Source: DATHZQ01 sp965216945 (GTDB lineage Bacteria > Actinomycetota > Acidimicrobiia > Spongiisociales > UBA5794). From it: a stretch of 64,000 bases of DNA. Positions 34,180 to 42,591 of the stretch are shown here, piece after piece (positions within the stretch are counted from its first letter, which is position 1; each line of letters begins with the position of its first letter). The DNA lies in NCBI GenBank assembly GCA_965216945.1, contig CBDCGU010000003.1, positions 3,472,001-3,536,000 on the forward strand. The letters run 5' to 3'. The position numbers and the translations under genes were made by a program. Under the pieces are notes generated by a model. The model had not been told where the DNA came from, did no database searches, and saw only the letters and a list, made by a program, of their open reading frames with translations.

Positions 34180-34386
34180 GTGCATATCGAGCTACTCACG
34201 TGCCCGATGTGTGAAGGACGGTTCGTCGTTGACGGCTCGCTGTGGGAGATCGGGACCGTGCGGCTCCGTTGTGCTCATTGCGCCCACATGTTCTTGCCCG
34301 AGGGCTCACCACGGACGAGGACCGTCGAGAAGGTGACCAATTCCAGTGTCGCCATCGAGATCTGGGAACCCGAGGAGGAGTCATGA
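34180..34386 (+). CDS. Zinc-ribbon small protein, probable UbiD partner
   Basis: A 68-residue protein with two CxxC knuckles, C8-PM-C11 and C31-AH-C34, as in a zinc ribbon. GTG start three bases after the UbiD stop and ATGA overlap with the M20 gene, so it is within the operon. Position, size and Cys pattern resemble the VdcD-type third subunits found with vanillate/hydroxybenzoate UbiD decarboxylases. That analogy is inference from context and motif, not a measured match. Confidence 0.75.
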   Translation: MHIELLTCPMCEGRFVVDGSLWEIGTVRLRCAHCAHMFLPEGSPRTRTVEKVTNSSVAIEIWEPEEES

Positions 34387-35645
34387 CGGACGCGAAGGAG
34401 CGGGTTCTCTCGGCCATCGACCGTGAGGAGCTGGCCGACCTCGCTGTCCATCTCGGTGCGATCGAGGCCCCGGCGGGTGCGGAAGGGCCCGCCGCTGATG
34501 CGGTCGAGACGTGGATGGCCGCCGAGGGCTTTCGCCCTCGGCGTATCGCATTGGTCGAAGAGCGTCCCTCGATCGTCGCCAGGATCCGCGGCGCCGGCGC
34601 CGGCCCGACTTTGATCCTCAATGCCCATCTCGACACTGCGATCAGTCGTGAGGACACCCTCGTCTACGTCGACCCGGGGCAGCCGCGTTACGTCTCGGCG
34701 TGGCGCGAAGGTGACATCCTCTACGGCAACGGGCTGGTGAATGACAAGGCGCCCATGGCGGCCTTCCTTATCGCCGCCGCTGCGATTAGTCGCGCCCAGG
34801 TGTCCTTGCGAGGCGACGTGCTCCTCCACGCAGTGCCGGGCGAGATCGGCCTGGAGCCAGTCGACGAGTTCCAAGGGCCGGCTCACCTCGGGAAGGACCT
34901 CGGCGCTCGGTACGCCATCACCCATGGCGTGGTCGGGGACGCAGCTCTGGTCGCGGAGGCAACCGGCAACGCCATTGGGTGGGTCGAGCCGGGCAAGGCG
35001 TTCTTCAAGATCACGGTGCTGGGTGGAGAGCCCATGTACACCCCGTTCGTTCCCAGCGAGACCAACCCCGTGGTCAACCCGAGCGCCATCGTGCGGCTCG
35101 TTCCCGTTATCGACGCGCTCAACCATTGGGCCGCCACGTACGCCGAGCGGCACTACGTCTGTCCTGGCGGCAGAGTGATCCCGAAAGCCAACATCGGCGC
35201 CGTCCGAAGTGGCCGTCCCGACAAGATCACCAAGTCACCGGAGCTGGCCCATCTCTACCTCGACGTCAGGACCGCACCCGACGTCGGGCCGATGGACATC
35301 CAACGCGAACTGGCCGGCGTGGTCGTTGCCACTGGCGTTCCCTTCGACATCGAATGCATCCTGCATCGCCGCGGCTACGAGGCCACGGGGATCGAGGATC
35401 TCGCCGACGTTGTGCGGCGGGCGCATCGGGACGAGTTCGGGTCAGACCCGTCGGAACCGGCGCCACCCATCACGTCGATGTGGCGGGACATCACGCCGTT
35501 CAACGAAGCGGGGATCCCCAGCCTTACGTACGGCCCCTCGTCGTCCACGGGGGGAGGCAACTTCTCGGTGTCGGTGGACGAGCTGGCCACGACGGCTCGC
35601 GTCTACGCCCGATCGATGCTCGACTACTGCGGGTTCGTAGGGTGA
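34383..35645 (+). CDS. M20-family metallopeptidase/deacylase
   Basis: A 420-residue dinuclear zinc hydrolase. NAHLD supplies His82 and Asp84, GLVNDKAP supplies the bridging Asp121, and VPGEIGLEPVDEFQG has the catalytic Glu154. A lid domain follows (PNxx-like insertion 200-310), then the final metal region SMWRDITPFNEAGIPS. Relatives remove acyl or amino-acid groups from amides. It overlaps the zinc-ribbon gene (ATGA) and the ligase gene (TGATG). It may release a carboxylate for the ligase. Confidence 0.9.
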   Translation: MTDAKERVLSAIDREELADLAVHLGAIEAPAGAEGPAADAVETWMAAEGFRPRRIALVEERPSIVARIRGAGAGPTLILNAHLDTAISREDTLVYVDPGQPRYVSAWREGDILYGNGLVNDKAPMAAFLIAAAAISRAQVSLRGDVLLHAVPGEIGLEPVDEFQGPAHLGKDLGARYAITHGVVGDAALVAEATGNAIGWVEPGKAFFKITVLGGEPMYTPFVPSETNPVVNPSAIVRLVPVIDALNHWAATYAERHYVCPGGRVIPKANIGAVRSGRPDKITKSPELAHLYLDVRTAPDVGPMDIQRELAGVVVATGVPFDIECILHRRGYEATGIEDLADVVRRAHRDEFGSDPSEPAPPITSMWRDITPFNEAGIPSLTYGPSSSTGGGNFSVSVDELATTARVYARSMLDYCGFVG

Positions 35646-37021
35646 TGGCCCGCAGCTCGGCGTCGATCGACGCGCCAGGCTCCTTTCCGTCAAGTGTGGA
35701 GCTGGACCTCCTCGTTGGTGCATGGACGCCGGGCCTGCCGAGTGAGGCCGAGGCGCTGCGCGCATGGCAGCTGCAGCGAGCCTGGGATGTCGTCGAACAC
35801 GTTGCCGCCCACAACCCGTTCTACCGCAGCCGCCTCGAACCGTCGTCCAAGCGAACGGCCGCCGCGTTTCGACATCTGCCCCTCACGCGCAAGGACGAGG
35901 TAGCGGCGGATTGTGCAGCCGATCCGCCGTATGGATCCCGCACGGTTGTGGCGGATTCCCAGATTCGGATGATCGTCCAAACCAGCGGAACGAGTGGACG
36001 GGGAACGGAGGTGTACGTGCTGAGTGCCGCAGACCAGCTGGCGATCACTCGGGTGGAGGCGATCGGATTCGCCTGGGCTGGGATCGGCCCCGGTGTCACG
36101 GTCCTACTGACCCTCCCGATCGCGCTGTCGGCGGCCGGACAGTGGTACTACGCGGGCTTGCGGATGCTCGGAGCCACCGTGCTTCCCGTGGGCGCCTACC
36201 CCACCGAGCGCAAAGTGGACATCCTGCGCGCCTACGGCGCCCAGGTCATCGTGGCGACCCCGAGCTATGTGGAGCGCATCGCCGTGGCGTGTGAGGACGC
36301 CGGGATCGATCCGGCGTCGCTGGGCGTGCGCACGATGATGGTCGCCGGCCAGGCCTACTCGATCGACTGGGCGCGGTCGATTGAGACACGATGGGCCGCC
36401 ACGCTCTACGAGCAATACGGCTGCACCGAGCGCGCAATCGCCTGGACCTGCCCCGGCGGAGTGCTGAGGACCGGAGAGCGGGGTGTGCTGCATTTTCCGG
36501 CAGAGGCCGGCTACTGCGAGGTGATCGTCCCGGAGTCTGGCGAACCCGCCGAGGACGGCGGGGAAGGTGAGCTCGTCGTGACGCCTTTCACGGCCGACGC
36601 TTCGCCCCTGGTGCGCTACGCAACCGGCGACCGCGTGCGATTCGTGGCCCCAGGCTCGTGCGACTGCGGCCGGCCGCTTCCCGGGATCGTTGCCGGGACC
36701 GTGAGCCGCTACGACGACATGATGAAGATCAGGGGCGTCAACGTCTGGCCCGCCGGACTGGACGAGGCCGTGTTCGCCGTTGACGGAGTCTGCGACTATC
36801 GCGGACGCGTGTATATCGACGCCGGTGCCGAGGTGATCGCATTGCGGCTCGAAGCCGATCCGCCCGAGGCGCAGGTGGCTGGAGCGGTCGTGAAGGCAAT
36901 CCGGTCGTTGACGGGGCTCACCTCACAGGTCACCGTCGAACCCCGGGGTACCCTCGCCCGTCAAGTGCCGGAGGGTTTCGTGAAGATCACGCGTTGGACC
37001 GACGAACGGAGCCTGTCGTGA
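35645..37021 (+). CDS. PaaK-like acyl-CoA ligase
   Basis: A 458-residue AMP-forming ligase of the phenylacetate-CoA ligase family. Visible are QTSGTSGRGTEVYVL (phosphate loop), LYEQYGCTERA, YATGDRVRFV and RYDDMMKIRGVNVWPAGLDE (hinge and C-terminal domain). A CDCGRPLPG segment resembles the Cys-containing PaaK region. It activates an aromatic or other carboxylic acid to the CoA ester via the adenylate. Coupled on both sides, by TGATG to M20 and GTGA to the cupin. Confidence 0.92.
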   Translation: MARSSASIDAPGSFPSSVELDLLVGAWTPGLPSEAEALRAWQLQRAWDVVEHVAAHNPFYRSRLEPSSKRTAAAFRHLPLTRKDEVAADCAADPPYGSRTVVADSQIRMIVQTSGTSGRGTEVYVLSAADQLAITRVEAIGFAWAGIGPGVTVLLTLPIALSAAGQWYYAGLRMLGATVLPVGAYPTERKVDILRAYGAQVIVATPSYVERIAVACEDAGIDPASLGVRTMMVAGQAYSIDWARSIETRWAATLYEQYGCTERAIAWTCPGGVLRTGERGVLHFPAEAGYCEVIVPESGEPAEDGGEGELVVTPFTADASPLVRYATGDRVRFVAPGSCDCGRPLPGIVAGTVSRYDDMMKIRGVNVWPAGLDEAVFAVDGVCDYRGRVYIDAGAEVIALRLEADPPEAQVAGAVVKAIRSLTGLTSQVTVEPRGTLARQVPEGFVKITRWTDERSLS

Positions 37022-37422
37022 AAGAAGTCCGACTGGACGAAGCCGCCCTGCTCGCCTCAGAGCTGCAGACGTTCGGGGGGAGCGTAGTGGGTCAGACCGA
37101 GCGCTTTCGGGTCCAGTTCCTTCTCAACGACCACCGGGCGACGCTGGCCTACGAAGCTTTCGATGCGGGGAGTGTGGTGAATTGGGCCTTCTGGCACGAC
37201 GAGGTCCATGTCGTCACGAGAGGGACGGCTCGCGTGTCGTACACGCTTCCTCCGAACCACCGCAAGCAGGTGACCAAGACCTTCGCGGCGGGTCACGCAT
37301 ACCTGATCCCCGATGGGGCGAGAGTGCGCTTCGAGATCGGAGATGAGCCCTATGTGCACTTCTGTGTGATCATGCCGAGGTTCGAGTACACGCGTGACGA
37401 GCGCACCGATACCTACGAATAG
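37018..37422 (+). CDS. Cupin-fold protein
   Basis: A 134-residue single-domain cupin: HDEVHVVTRGTARVSYTL is motif 1 and GHAYLIPDGARVRFEIG is motif 2. Motif 1 has two His and a Glu (H-D-E-V-H) but lacks the classic G(X)5HXH spacing, so metal binding is uncertain. The GTG start overlaps the ligase stop. Similar operon cupins act as dioxygenases, isomerases or lyases in acid breakdown. Function not assigned. Confidence 0.75.
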   Translation: MKEVRLDEAALLASELQTFGGSVVGQTERFRVQFLLNDHRATLAYEAFDAGSVVNWAFWHDEVHVVTRGTARVSYTLPPNHRKQVTKTFAAGHAYLIPDGARVRFEIGDEPYVHFCVIMPRFEYTRDERTDTYE

Positions 37423-37429
37423 GGGCGCG

Positions 37430-38629
37430 ATGCGGGTTGACTCATTCCGGGACACGTGGCTCGTCGGGGGAGTCAGGAGCGCCTTCGGCCGATTCGGCGG
37501 AGCATTGCGGGACGTGACGGTCGTCGATCTCGGCGCGCAGGTCGTTGGTTCGCTGCTGGAGCGTCACGCTTGGCCGGCGGATGAGCTCGCCGAGATGATC
37601 ATGGGCATCGGGATGATCGAGGGCGGTCTCATGGTCCCCGCCAGGCAGATCGCCTTCGCCGCCGGACTCCCCGAAGACCTGCCCACGCTCGCGATCGACC
37701 GGGCGTGCTGCTCGGGGACGACGATTGCCGGTCTCGCCGCCGGATCGGGCCGGGCACAGCACGGCAGGGCCGTGGTGTGCCTCGGGGCGGACGTGATGAG
37801 TCGGACGCCCCGGCTCCTTCACGGCTCGCGCTGGGGGCAGCGGCTTGGGTCGCTCGACATTGAAGACCTGCTGCTGATGCAATCGCCGATCACTGGTACC
37901 TCCATTGCCGAGTACGTCGGCCAGGTTGCATTGGAGCACGGGGTCGACCGGAGGGATCAGGACGCGTGGGCGCTCGCCAGCCATGAGCGCTACTTCTCGG
38001 CGCTCGGCGCAGGCTTCTTCGATGACGAGATCGTTCCGGTGACGAGTCCAGCGGGTGAAGTCTCGAAAGACGAGCAACCGCGAGCGGACACCTCTCTCGA
38101 AGCACTGGCCGCTCTACCGACCGTGCGCAACAGTCCCACGATCACGGCTGGGAATGCACCGGGGCTGAACGATGGAGCGTGCGCACTGCTCGTTGCCGGC
38201 GGCGACGCCATTGCGGCCCACCCCGTCGGGCCACTGGCGCGAATCCACTCCTACCTGCAGACGGCGGAGGCTCCGACCTCATCGGCCTATTTGCCTGGGC
38301 TGGCGATCGCTCGTCTCGCCGAGCACGCCGGAATCGCCCCGACCGACATCGACGTCGTCGAGATCAACGAGGCCTATGCCGCGACTCCTCTCGTGAGCGT
38401 GCATCGCTTGAGCGGCGGCGATCCCGGAGTGGAGAAGGAGCTCCTCTCACGCACCAACGTCAACGGCGGTGCTGTGGCGATCGGCCACCCGGTGGGCGCC
38501 AGCGGTGCTCGGCTCCTCCTCACTGCGGCCCGGCAGTTGGTCAGACAGGGTGGGCGCTGGGCGGTGGCTGCCATCTGCGGCGGCTTCGGCCAGGCCGATG
38601 CGATGCTATTGGAGCAGCCTCATGACTGA
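37430..38629 (+). CDS. Thiolase (acetyl-CoA acyltransferase family)
   Basis: A 399-residue degradative-type thiolase with all catalytic parts: nucleophile Cys93 in RACCSGTTIAG, EINEAYA, the catalytic His in NGGAVAIGHPVGASG, and the second Cys in AAICGGFGQAD. It cleaves a 3-oxoacyl-CoA with CoA, which would be the last step after ring opening or beta-oxidation. Start at MRVDSFRDTW eight bases after the cupin stop. It overlaps the next gene by eight bases. Confidence 0.93.
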   Translation: MRVDSFRDTWLVGGVRSAFGRFGGALRDVTVVDLGAQVVGSLLERHAWPADELAEMIMGIGMIEGGLMVPARQIAFAAGLPEDLPTLAIDRACCSGTTIAGLAAGSGRAQHGRAVVCLGADVMSRTPRLLHGSRWGQRLGSLDIEDLLLMQSPITGTSIAEYVGQVALEHGVDRRDQDAWALASHERYFSALGAGFFDDEIVPVTSPAGEVSKDEQPRADTSLEALAALPTVRNSPTITAGNAPGLNDGACALLVAGGDAIAAHPVGPLARIHSYLQTAEAPTSSAYLPGLAIARLAEHAGIAPTDIDVVEINEAYAATPLVSVHRLSGGDPGVEKELLSRTNVNGGAVAIGHPVGASGARLLLTAARQLVRQGGRWAVAAICGGFGQADAMLLEQPHD

Positions 38630-39554
38630 GAACGGGGTGTCGAGGCGGGACATCGAAGTGGCTGTGGTCCAGCTCGCAGCCGCGCAGGCTTGGGCCGATG
38701 GCAGCGCGGTGGCCGTCAACATGGCGCGCATCCGCGATGCCTACCGCGCTCTGGCAGATGACGTGGATCTCGTGGTGTTCCCCGAGGTAGCGCTGACCGG
38801 ATACATCCCACTCAAAGGGTACGACCAGCAGCGCAAGCGGATCCTCGCGGCCGCGGCGGAGGAGGCGACGTTCGACGCCGTGCCCGCATTGGCGAAGGAG
38901 ACCGAAGGCAGACGGGCGATTCTGGTCACCGGGCTGATGGAGTCGGCCACGATGCGCAACGAGTTCTTCAACTCGGTGGCCCTCATCGAGAGCGGTTCTG
39001 TGGCCGCGGTCTACCGCAAGGTGCACCTGCCCGTGGAGGAGAATCACTACTTCACGCCTGGCAACGGAATCACGGTCGTGGGTACCCGGGTCGGAAACAT
39101 CGGGATGATGATCTGCTACGACCTCTTGTTTCCCGAACTCGCACGTGACGCCGCACTACGGGGAACGGAAGTGCTGGTAGTGGTGTCCAACTGGCTGGAC
39201 ATCGGCAACCTGCGCCGGCTCGGCTCGGTCCTGCCAACGGCGCGAGCCCTCGAGGGCCAGCACCACGTCGTGTTCGTCAACGGGGTCGGTCCGCTCGAGG
39301 TTCGGGGGAGGACCTGGATGCTCTACGGCGAGAGCTCGCTCATTTCGGCCAATGGAGAGGTCGTAGCCCAGGCTGGGTCCGGGCCCCAGACACTCCGGGG
39401 CACTTTGCTCGGACACGATCTCGAGCACGCGTCGGATACGTTCCCGGTTCTGCGTGATCGCAGACCAGACGTGTACGAGCACCTGGTGGCTCCTCACCGG
39501 CGTTTTGCCGCGCTCGGTGCGGACGATCGCGATCCACCTGCCTCGGTGCGATGA
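38622..39554 (+). CDS. Carbon-nitrogen hydrolase (nitrilase superfamily)
   Basis: A 310-residue protein with the Glu55-Lys133-Cys165 triad (FPEVALTG, YRKVHLP, MMICYDLLFPE). The superfamily hydrolyses nitriles, amides or N-carbamoyl groups. The size and Cys context suit an amidase or carbamoylase branch rather than a true nitrilase, but this is a judgement by eye. Overlaps thiolase by eight bases and the LLM gene by ATGA. It implies a nitrogen-containing intermediate in the pathway. Confidence 0.9.
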   Translation: MTENGVSRRDIEVAVVQLAAAQAWADGSAVAVNMARIRDAYRALADDVDLVVFPEVALTGYIPLKGYDQQRKRILAAAAEEATFDAVPALAKETEGRRAILVTGLMESATMRNEFFNSVALIESGSVAAVYRKVHLPVEENHYFTPGNGITVVGTRVGNIGMMICYDLLFPELARDAALRGTEVLVVVSNWLDIGNLRRLGSVLPTARALEGQHHVVFVNGVGPLEVRGRTWMLYGESSLISANGEVVAQAGSGPQTLRGTLLGHDLEHASDTFPVLRDRRPDVYEHLVAPHRRFAALGADDRDPPASVR

Positions 39555-40543
39555 CCCGACTGGGGATATCGGTAGGTTGGAGCGCCCGCGAGAGCCTTGA
39601 CCGGATGGTCGGCCTCGTCGGGCGGGCCGAATCGTTGGGGGTGGACGCCTGCTGGGTGATCGACTCTCAGGTGGCGATGCGGGACCCCTTCGTCCTGCTC
39701 GCTGTGCTCGCTCGGGGGACCCGCCGTATTGCGGTCGGTCCGGGCGTCACGAACCTGGTGACCCGGCACGAGACCGTGGTCGCCACCACCCTGGCAACGC
39801 TGGCGGAGATAGCGCCCGGCCGCGTCTTGGCGGGAGTGGGGGTCGGCGACAGCGCGGTGTATGGGATCGGTCTGCATCCTCAACGGCTCGCCGAGTTCGA
39901 AGTTGGTCTGAAGCGGCTCAGGTCGCTCCTGCGGGGCGACAAGGTGACGATGGCGGACCGTTCGGTCGGCATCGCCGCCGCAAACACGCCGCCTCCGCCG
40001 CTGTTCGTCGCCGCCAGCCAGCCGAAGATGCTGGCGCTGGCCGGCCAGGTCGCCGACGGAGTGATCGTGATGGGTCCGGCGAACGTCGACGTCTACCGAT
40101 CCCAGATCGAGCAGATCCGGCGCAGCGCATCCGCAGCCGGTCGGAACCCGGATGATGTGGTCGTAGATTTGTGGGTGACTATGGCGGTTGGCGACGATGG
40201 CGTGGACTCGGTGCGGTCCTGGGCCTCTGCACAGGCTCGTTGGCTCGATCGATGGAAGCGGCTTCCGGCATCGCTGACCCCGTTCCGCGGCGACTTGGCG
40301 CGGGCAGCTGCGGACTACGACTTCGCAGCGCACCTGGCCGTTGGCGCCGATCATGCCTACGCAGTCTCTGATGAGCTCGCAGCCCAGCTGGCGGTCGCAG
40401 GACCGCTCGACCACTGCCGGCAGCGACTTGCAGAGGTAATCGCCTTGGGTCCCGACCGGGTCACGGTGCCGCTGCTGTCCGGTGGGCGGGAACGCCGGCT
40501 CGACGACCTGATGTCCGTTTGGGAAGGCGTCGCCGATCGGTGA
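39551..40543 (+). CDS. LLM-class flavin/F420-dependent oxidoreductase
   Basis: A 330-residue luciferase-like TIM barrel. Signatures are ESLGVDACWVID, VGPGVTNLVTRHETVVATTLATLAE (split by the conserved TR-H), GRVLAGVGVGDSA and GQVADGVIVMG. The TNxVTRHP-like pattern and overall layout resemble F420-dependent Mer-type reductases, common in Actinobacteria, though FMN use cannot be excluded. Last gene of the UbiD operon; its stop is three bases from the convergent ubiX relic. Confidence 0.9.
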   Translation: MTRLGISVGWSARESLDRMVGLVGRAESLGVDACWVIDSQVAMRDPFVLLAVLARGTRRIAVGPGVTNLVTRHETVVATTLATLAEIAPGRVLAGVGVGDSAVYGIGLHPQRLAEFEVGLKRLRSLLRGDKVTMADRSVGIAAANTPPPPLFVAASQPKMLALAGQVADGVIVMGPANVDVYRSQIEQIRRSASAAGRNPDDVVVDLWVTMAVGDDGVDSVRSWASAQARWLDRWKRLPASLTPFRGDLARAAADYDFAAHLAVGADHAYAVSDELAAQLAVAGPLDHCRQRLAEVIALGPDRVTVPLLSGGRERRLDDLMSVWEGVADR

Positions 40544-40546
40544 TGG

Positions 40547-40909
40547 TCAGGCCGTGGGACGACTCGGCCGAGCCGGGGGCCCGACGTTCAGCGAGCTCGT
40601 TGGGGATGCCGAGCTGATCGAGAAGCCTCCCCACCAATGGTCGACGAGATCGTCGATCGGCTGCTGACGGTCGTAGAAGGCGGGGATCGGGCGCATGATC
40701 CTTGCGCCGAGCCGACCCACTCGCAACATGTGCTCGAGGTGGATCGGGCTGAGCAGCGTCTCGCGGGGACGAGTACCAGAGGGCGCCGCTCCTTGATAGT
40801 CACCCTCCGCAGCCTGGCCGCCCAACATGTCGCCGATGCCCATAGCGATCTGACCGAGCGTCTGCATGCTGCACGGGATTACCACCACGCGTTCGGTCCC
40901 TGATGCGCT
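40547..40909 (-). pseudogene. ubiX: Flavin prenyltransferase UbiX, truncated and double-frameshifted
   Basis: The minus-strand frame gives VVVIPCSMQTLGQIAMGI, then after a shift VTIKERRPLVLVP (40803 to about 40765), then back to the first frame with RETLLSPIHLEHMLRVG, MRPIPAFYDRQQPIDDLVDH. Together this is the C-terminal half of UbiX (PCSxKTLxxI, KERRPLVLxxRETPL, PxPAFYxRPxSIDD). Two compensating indels displace 12-13 residues. The N-terminal FMN part with GASG is missing; homology begins at SASGTE near 40909, close to the divergent VOC gene. A sequencing error could explain the shifts but not the truncation. Confidence 0.85.
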
Positions 40910-40968
40910 GAATGACGATCCTACGCCCCCGCCCACCTCCGACGCTGCTGCTACAGTCGCCGGTCGAG

Positions 40969-41394
40969 ATGACGCTTCGGCCACCGCTCCGTGTCCACCA
41001 CGTGGCATTCGCGCACGGGTCACGATCTGCGTTGCACGACAAGCTCGCTGCCCTGCTGGGGATGGAGGTGTGTCACCGCGAGGAAGCGGACGGCTTCATC
41101 GAGCGGATGCTCCCTGCTGGGGAGTCCTACGTGCAGACGTTGGAAGTCACCGGTCCCGGCGTGGTGGACCAGTTCGTCGGGAAGAGGGGGAACGCGCTCC
41201 ACCACGTGGCCTTCGAGGTCGAGGACCTCGCAGGGTGGTTGCGGGAGCTGCGTGAGGCCGGTGTGCGCCTCGTCGACCAGTACCCTCGGCCGGGCGGAAT
41301 GGGCACCATGATCGCGTTCATCCATCCCACAGAGTTCGAGGGACTGCTCGTTGAGCTGGTCGAGATTCCCCCGGAGGCAACATCGCGGCAATGA
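40969..41394 (+). CDS. Methylmalonyl-CoA-epimerase-like VOC protein
   Basis: A 141-residue vicinal-oxygen-chelate protein of two beta-alpha-beta3 units. The metal set fits methylmalonyl-CoA epimerase: His10/11 in VHHVAFA, Gln56 in YVQTLE, His79 in ALHHVAFEV and Glu129 in LLVELVE; VRLVDQYPRPGGMGT and FIHP also match the family. Such an enzyme would supply the epimer used by the B12 mutase. Start chosen at MTLRPPL; an ATG at 40912 is possible. Overlaps the C45 gene by ATGA. Confidence 0.82.
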   Translation: MTLRPPLRVHHVAFAHGSRSALHDKLAALLGMEVCHREEADGFIERMLPAGESYVQTLEVTGPGVVDQFVGKRGNALHHVAFEVEDLAGWLRELREAGVRLVDQYPRPGGMGTMIAFIHPTEFEGLLVELVEIPPEATSRQ

Positions 41395-42584
41395 GCGCCC
41401 GGCTCGCCCCCCACCACCCGCATCACACTACCCGAGGTGAGTTGCATGGCCGCCGGTTCCGCACCGCCGTGCGGAGCAACGTGGGTGGTTTCCTCGAGAT
41501 CGCCGGGGCGGCAGGGTGGGACGTAGGTGCGCTTCGGCGACGGGTGCTGAGCGAGCGGCTTCGGCTGCCTGCGGCCCTTCAATCGGAGTTGAGCGGCATT
41601 GCCGCCGGAGCCGGCATCGACGAGGGAGTTCAACTCCTGTACGAGATGGCACGGCACCGGCTAGCGCCCGACGAGTGCACGGTGGCAGCCGCGGTCGGCG
41701 GCGCCAGCGCCTCCGGCGCAACGGTGCTGCTCAAGAACTCGGACAAGATCGGTGCGGACTCATTCACCGGCGAGGGCTTCCATCACTTCAAGGAGGTCAA
41801 CGTAGTGGTCGACGGCCGAACCGAGGACGGGGTGAGGATCGTCGGCGTCGCCGCCGCCGGGTCAACCGGACTGAAGATGGGCGTCAACGACGCAGGGGTC
41901 GTGGCCGCTAGCAACATCGCACGGACGATCGAGATGCGTCGCCGTCAACCAGACGTGGATGACCTGCGGGCCTTGGACCGGGGCCAGTTGCTTCGAGAGG
42001 GTCTCGGACATCGCGATGCGGCGGCGGCGGCTCGATCGACTGCGACCGCGGTGATGGAGACGCCGATGGCGACGTCGGGTACGATCGAATTCGCCGACGC
42101 CCTTCGAATGATCGTCATCGAGGGGTCCTACGAGCACCTGTCCGTCGAGACGATCCGGGATCGGGTCGTGGTCCGAACGAACATGTTCGTGACCCTGGCT
42201 CATCTCAACGACCCGGGCGACGCGTCAAGTCCCGCCCGGGCTGAGCGGGCGCGGAGCGTCCTCGAGCCCGGCAGCGGATCGATCACCCCCGCCGAGCTTC
42301 GGGCGCTGTCCCAGGACCACGTCAATGGGCCGGGCGTCGACTCGATTTGCCGCCACTCCGCCAATCCCCGCGATGAGACTTCGCTGTCGGCGATGGTGGT
42401 GGCGACGGACCTGGACGATCCGATCCGAACGAGGGTGGCGATCGCCCTCGGCAAGCCATGCTGGGCCTGGCCGGGGTCGGGTGTAATCGAGATGAGGATG
42501 GACGACGGTCCCGACGCCGTGGATGAGCGATTTCGCGCCGGAAGTGCCTGGCGGGACAACTATCGCGAGGACCCCAACGTCTGA
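41391..42584 (+). CDS. C45-family Ntn hydrolase (acyltransferase/amidase)
   Basis: A 397-residue homologue of isopenicillin-N acyltransferase-type proenzymes. The predicted autocleavage nucleophile is Cys96 in APDECTVAAAV, followed by ATVLLKNSDK and MGVNDAGVVAASN, the usual order for this family. No signal peptide is evident, so it should work in the cytoplasm on an amide or thioester. Translationally coupled to the VOC gene. The cleavage site is D-E-C rather than G-C as in the penicillin enzyme. Confidence 0.82.
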   Translation: MSARLAPHHPHHTTRGELHGRRFRTAVRSNVGGFLEIAGAAGWDVGALRRRVLSERLRLPAALQSELSGIAAGAGIDEGVQLLYEMARHRLAPDECTVAAAVGGASASGATVLLKNSDKIGADSFTGEGFHHFKEVNVVVDGRTEDGVRIVGVAAAGSTGLKMGVNDAGVVAASNIARTIEMRRRQPDVDDLRALDRGQLLREGLGHRDAAAAARSTATAVMETPMATSGTIEFADALRMIVIEGSYEHLSVETIRDRVVVRTNMFVTLAHLNDPGDASSPARAERARSVLEPGSGSITPAELRALSQDHVNGPGVDSICRHSANPRDETSLSAMVVATDLDDPIRTRVAIALGKPCWAWPGSGVIEMRMDDGPDAVDERFRAGSAWRDNYREDPNV

Positions 42585-42591
42585 CCCATGC

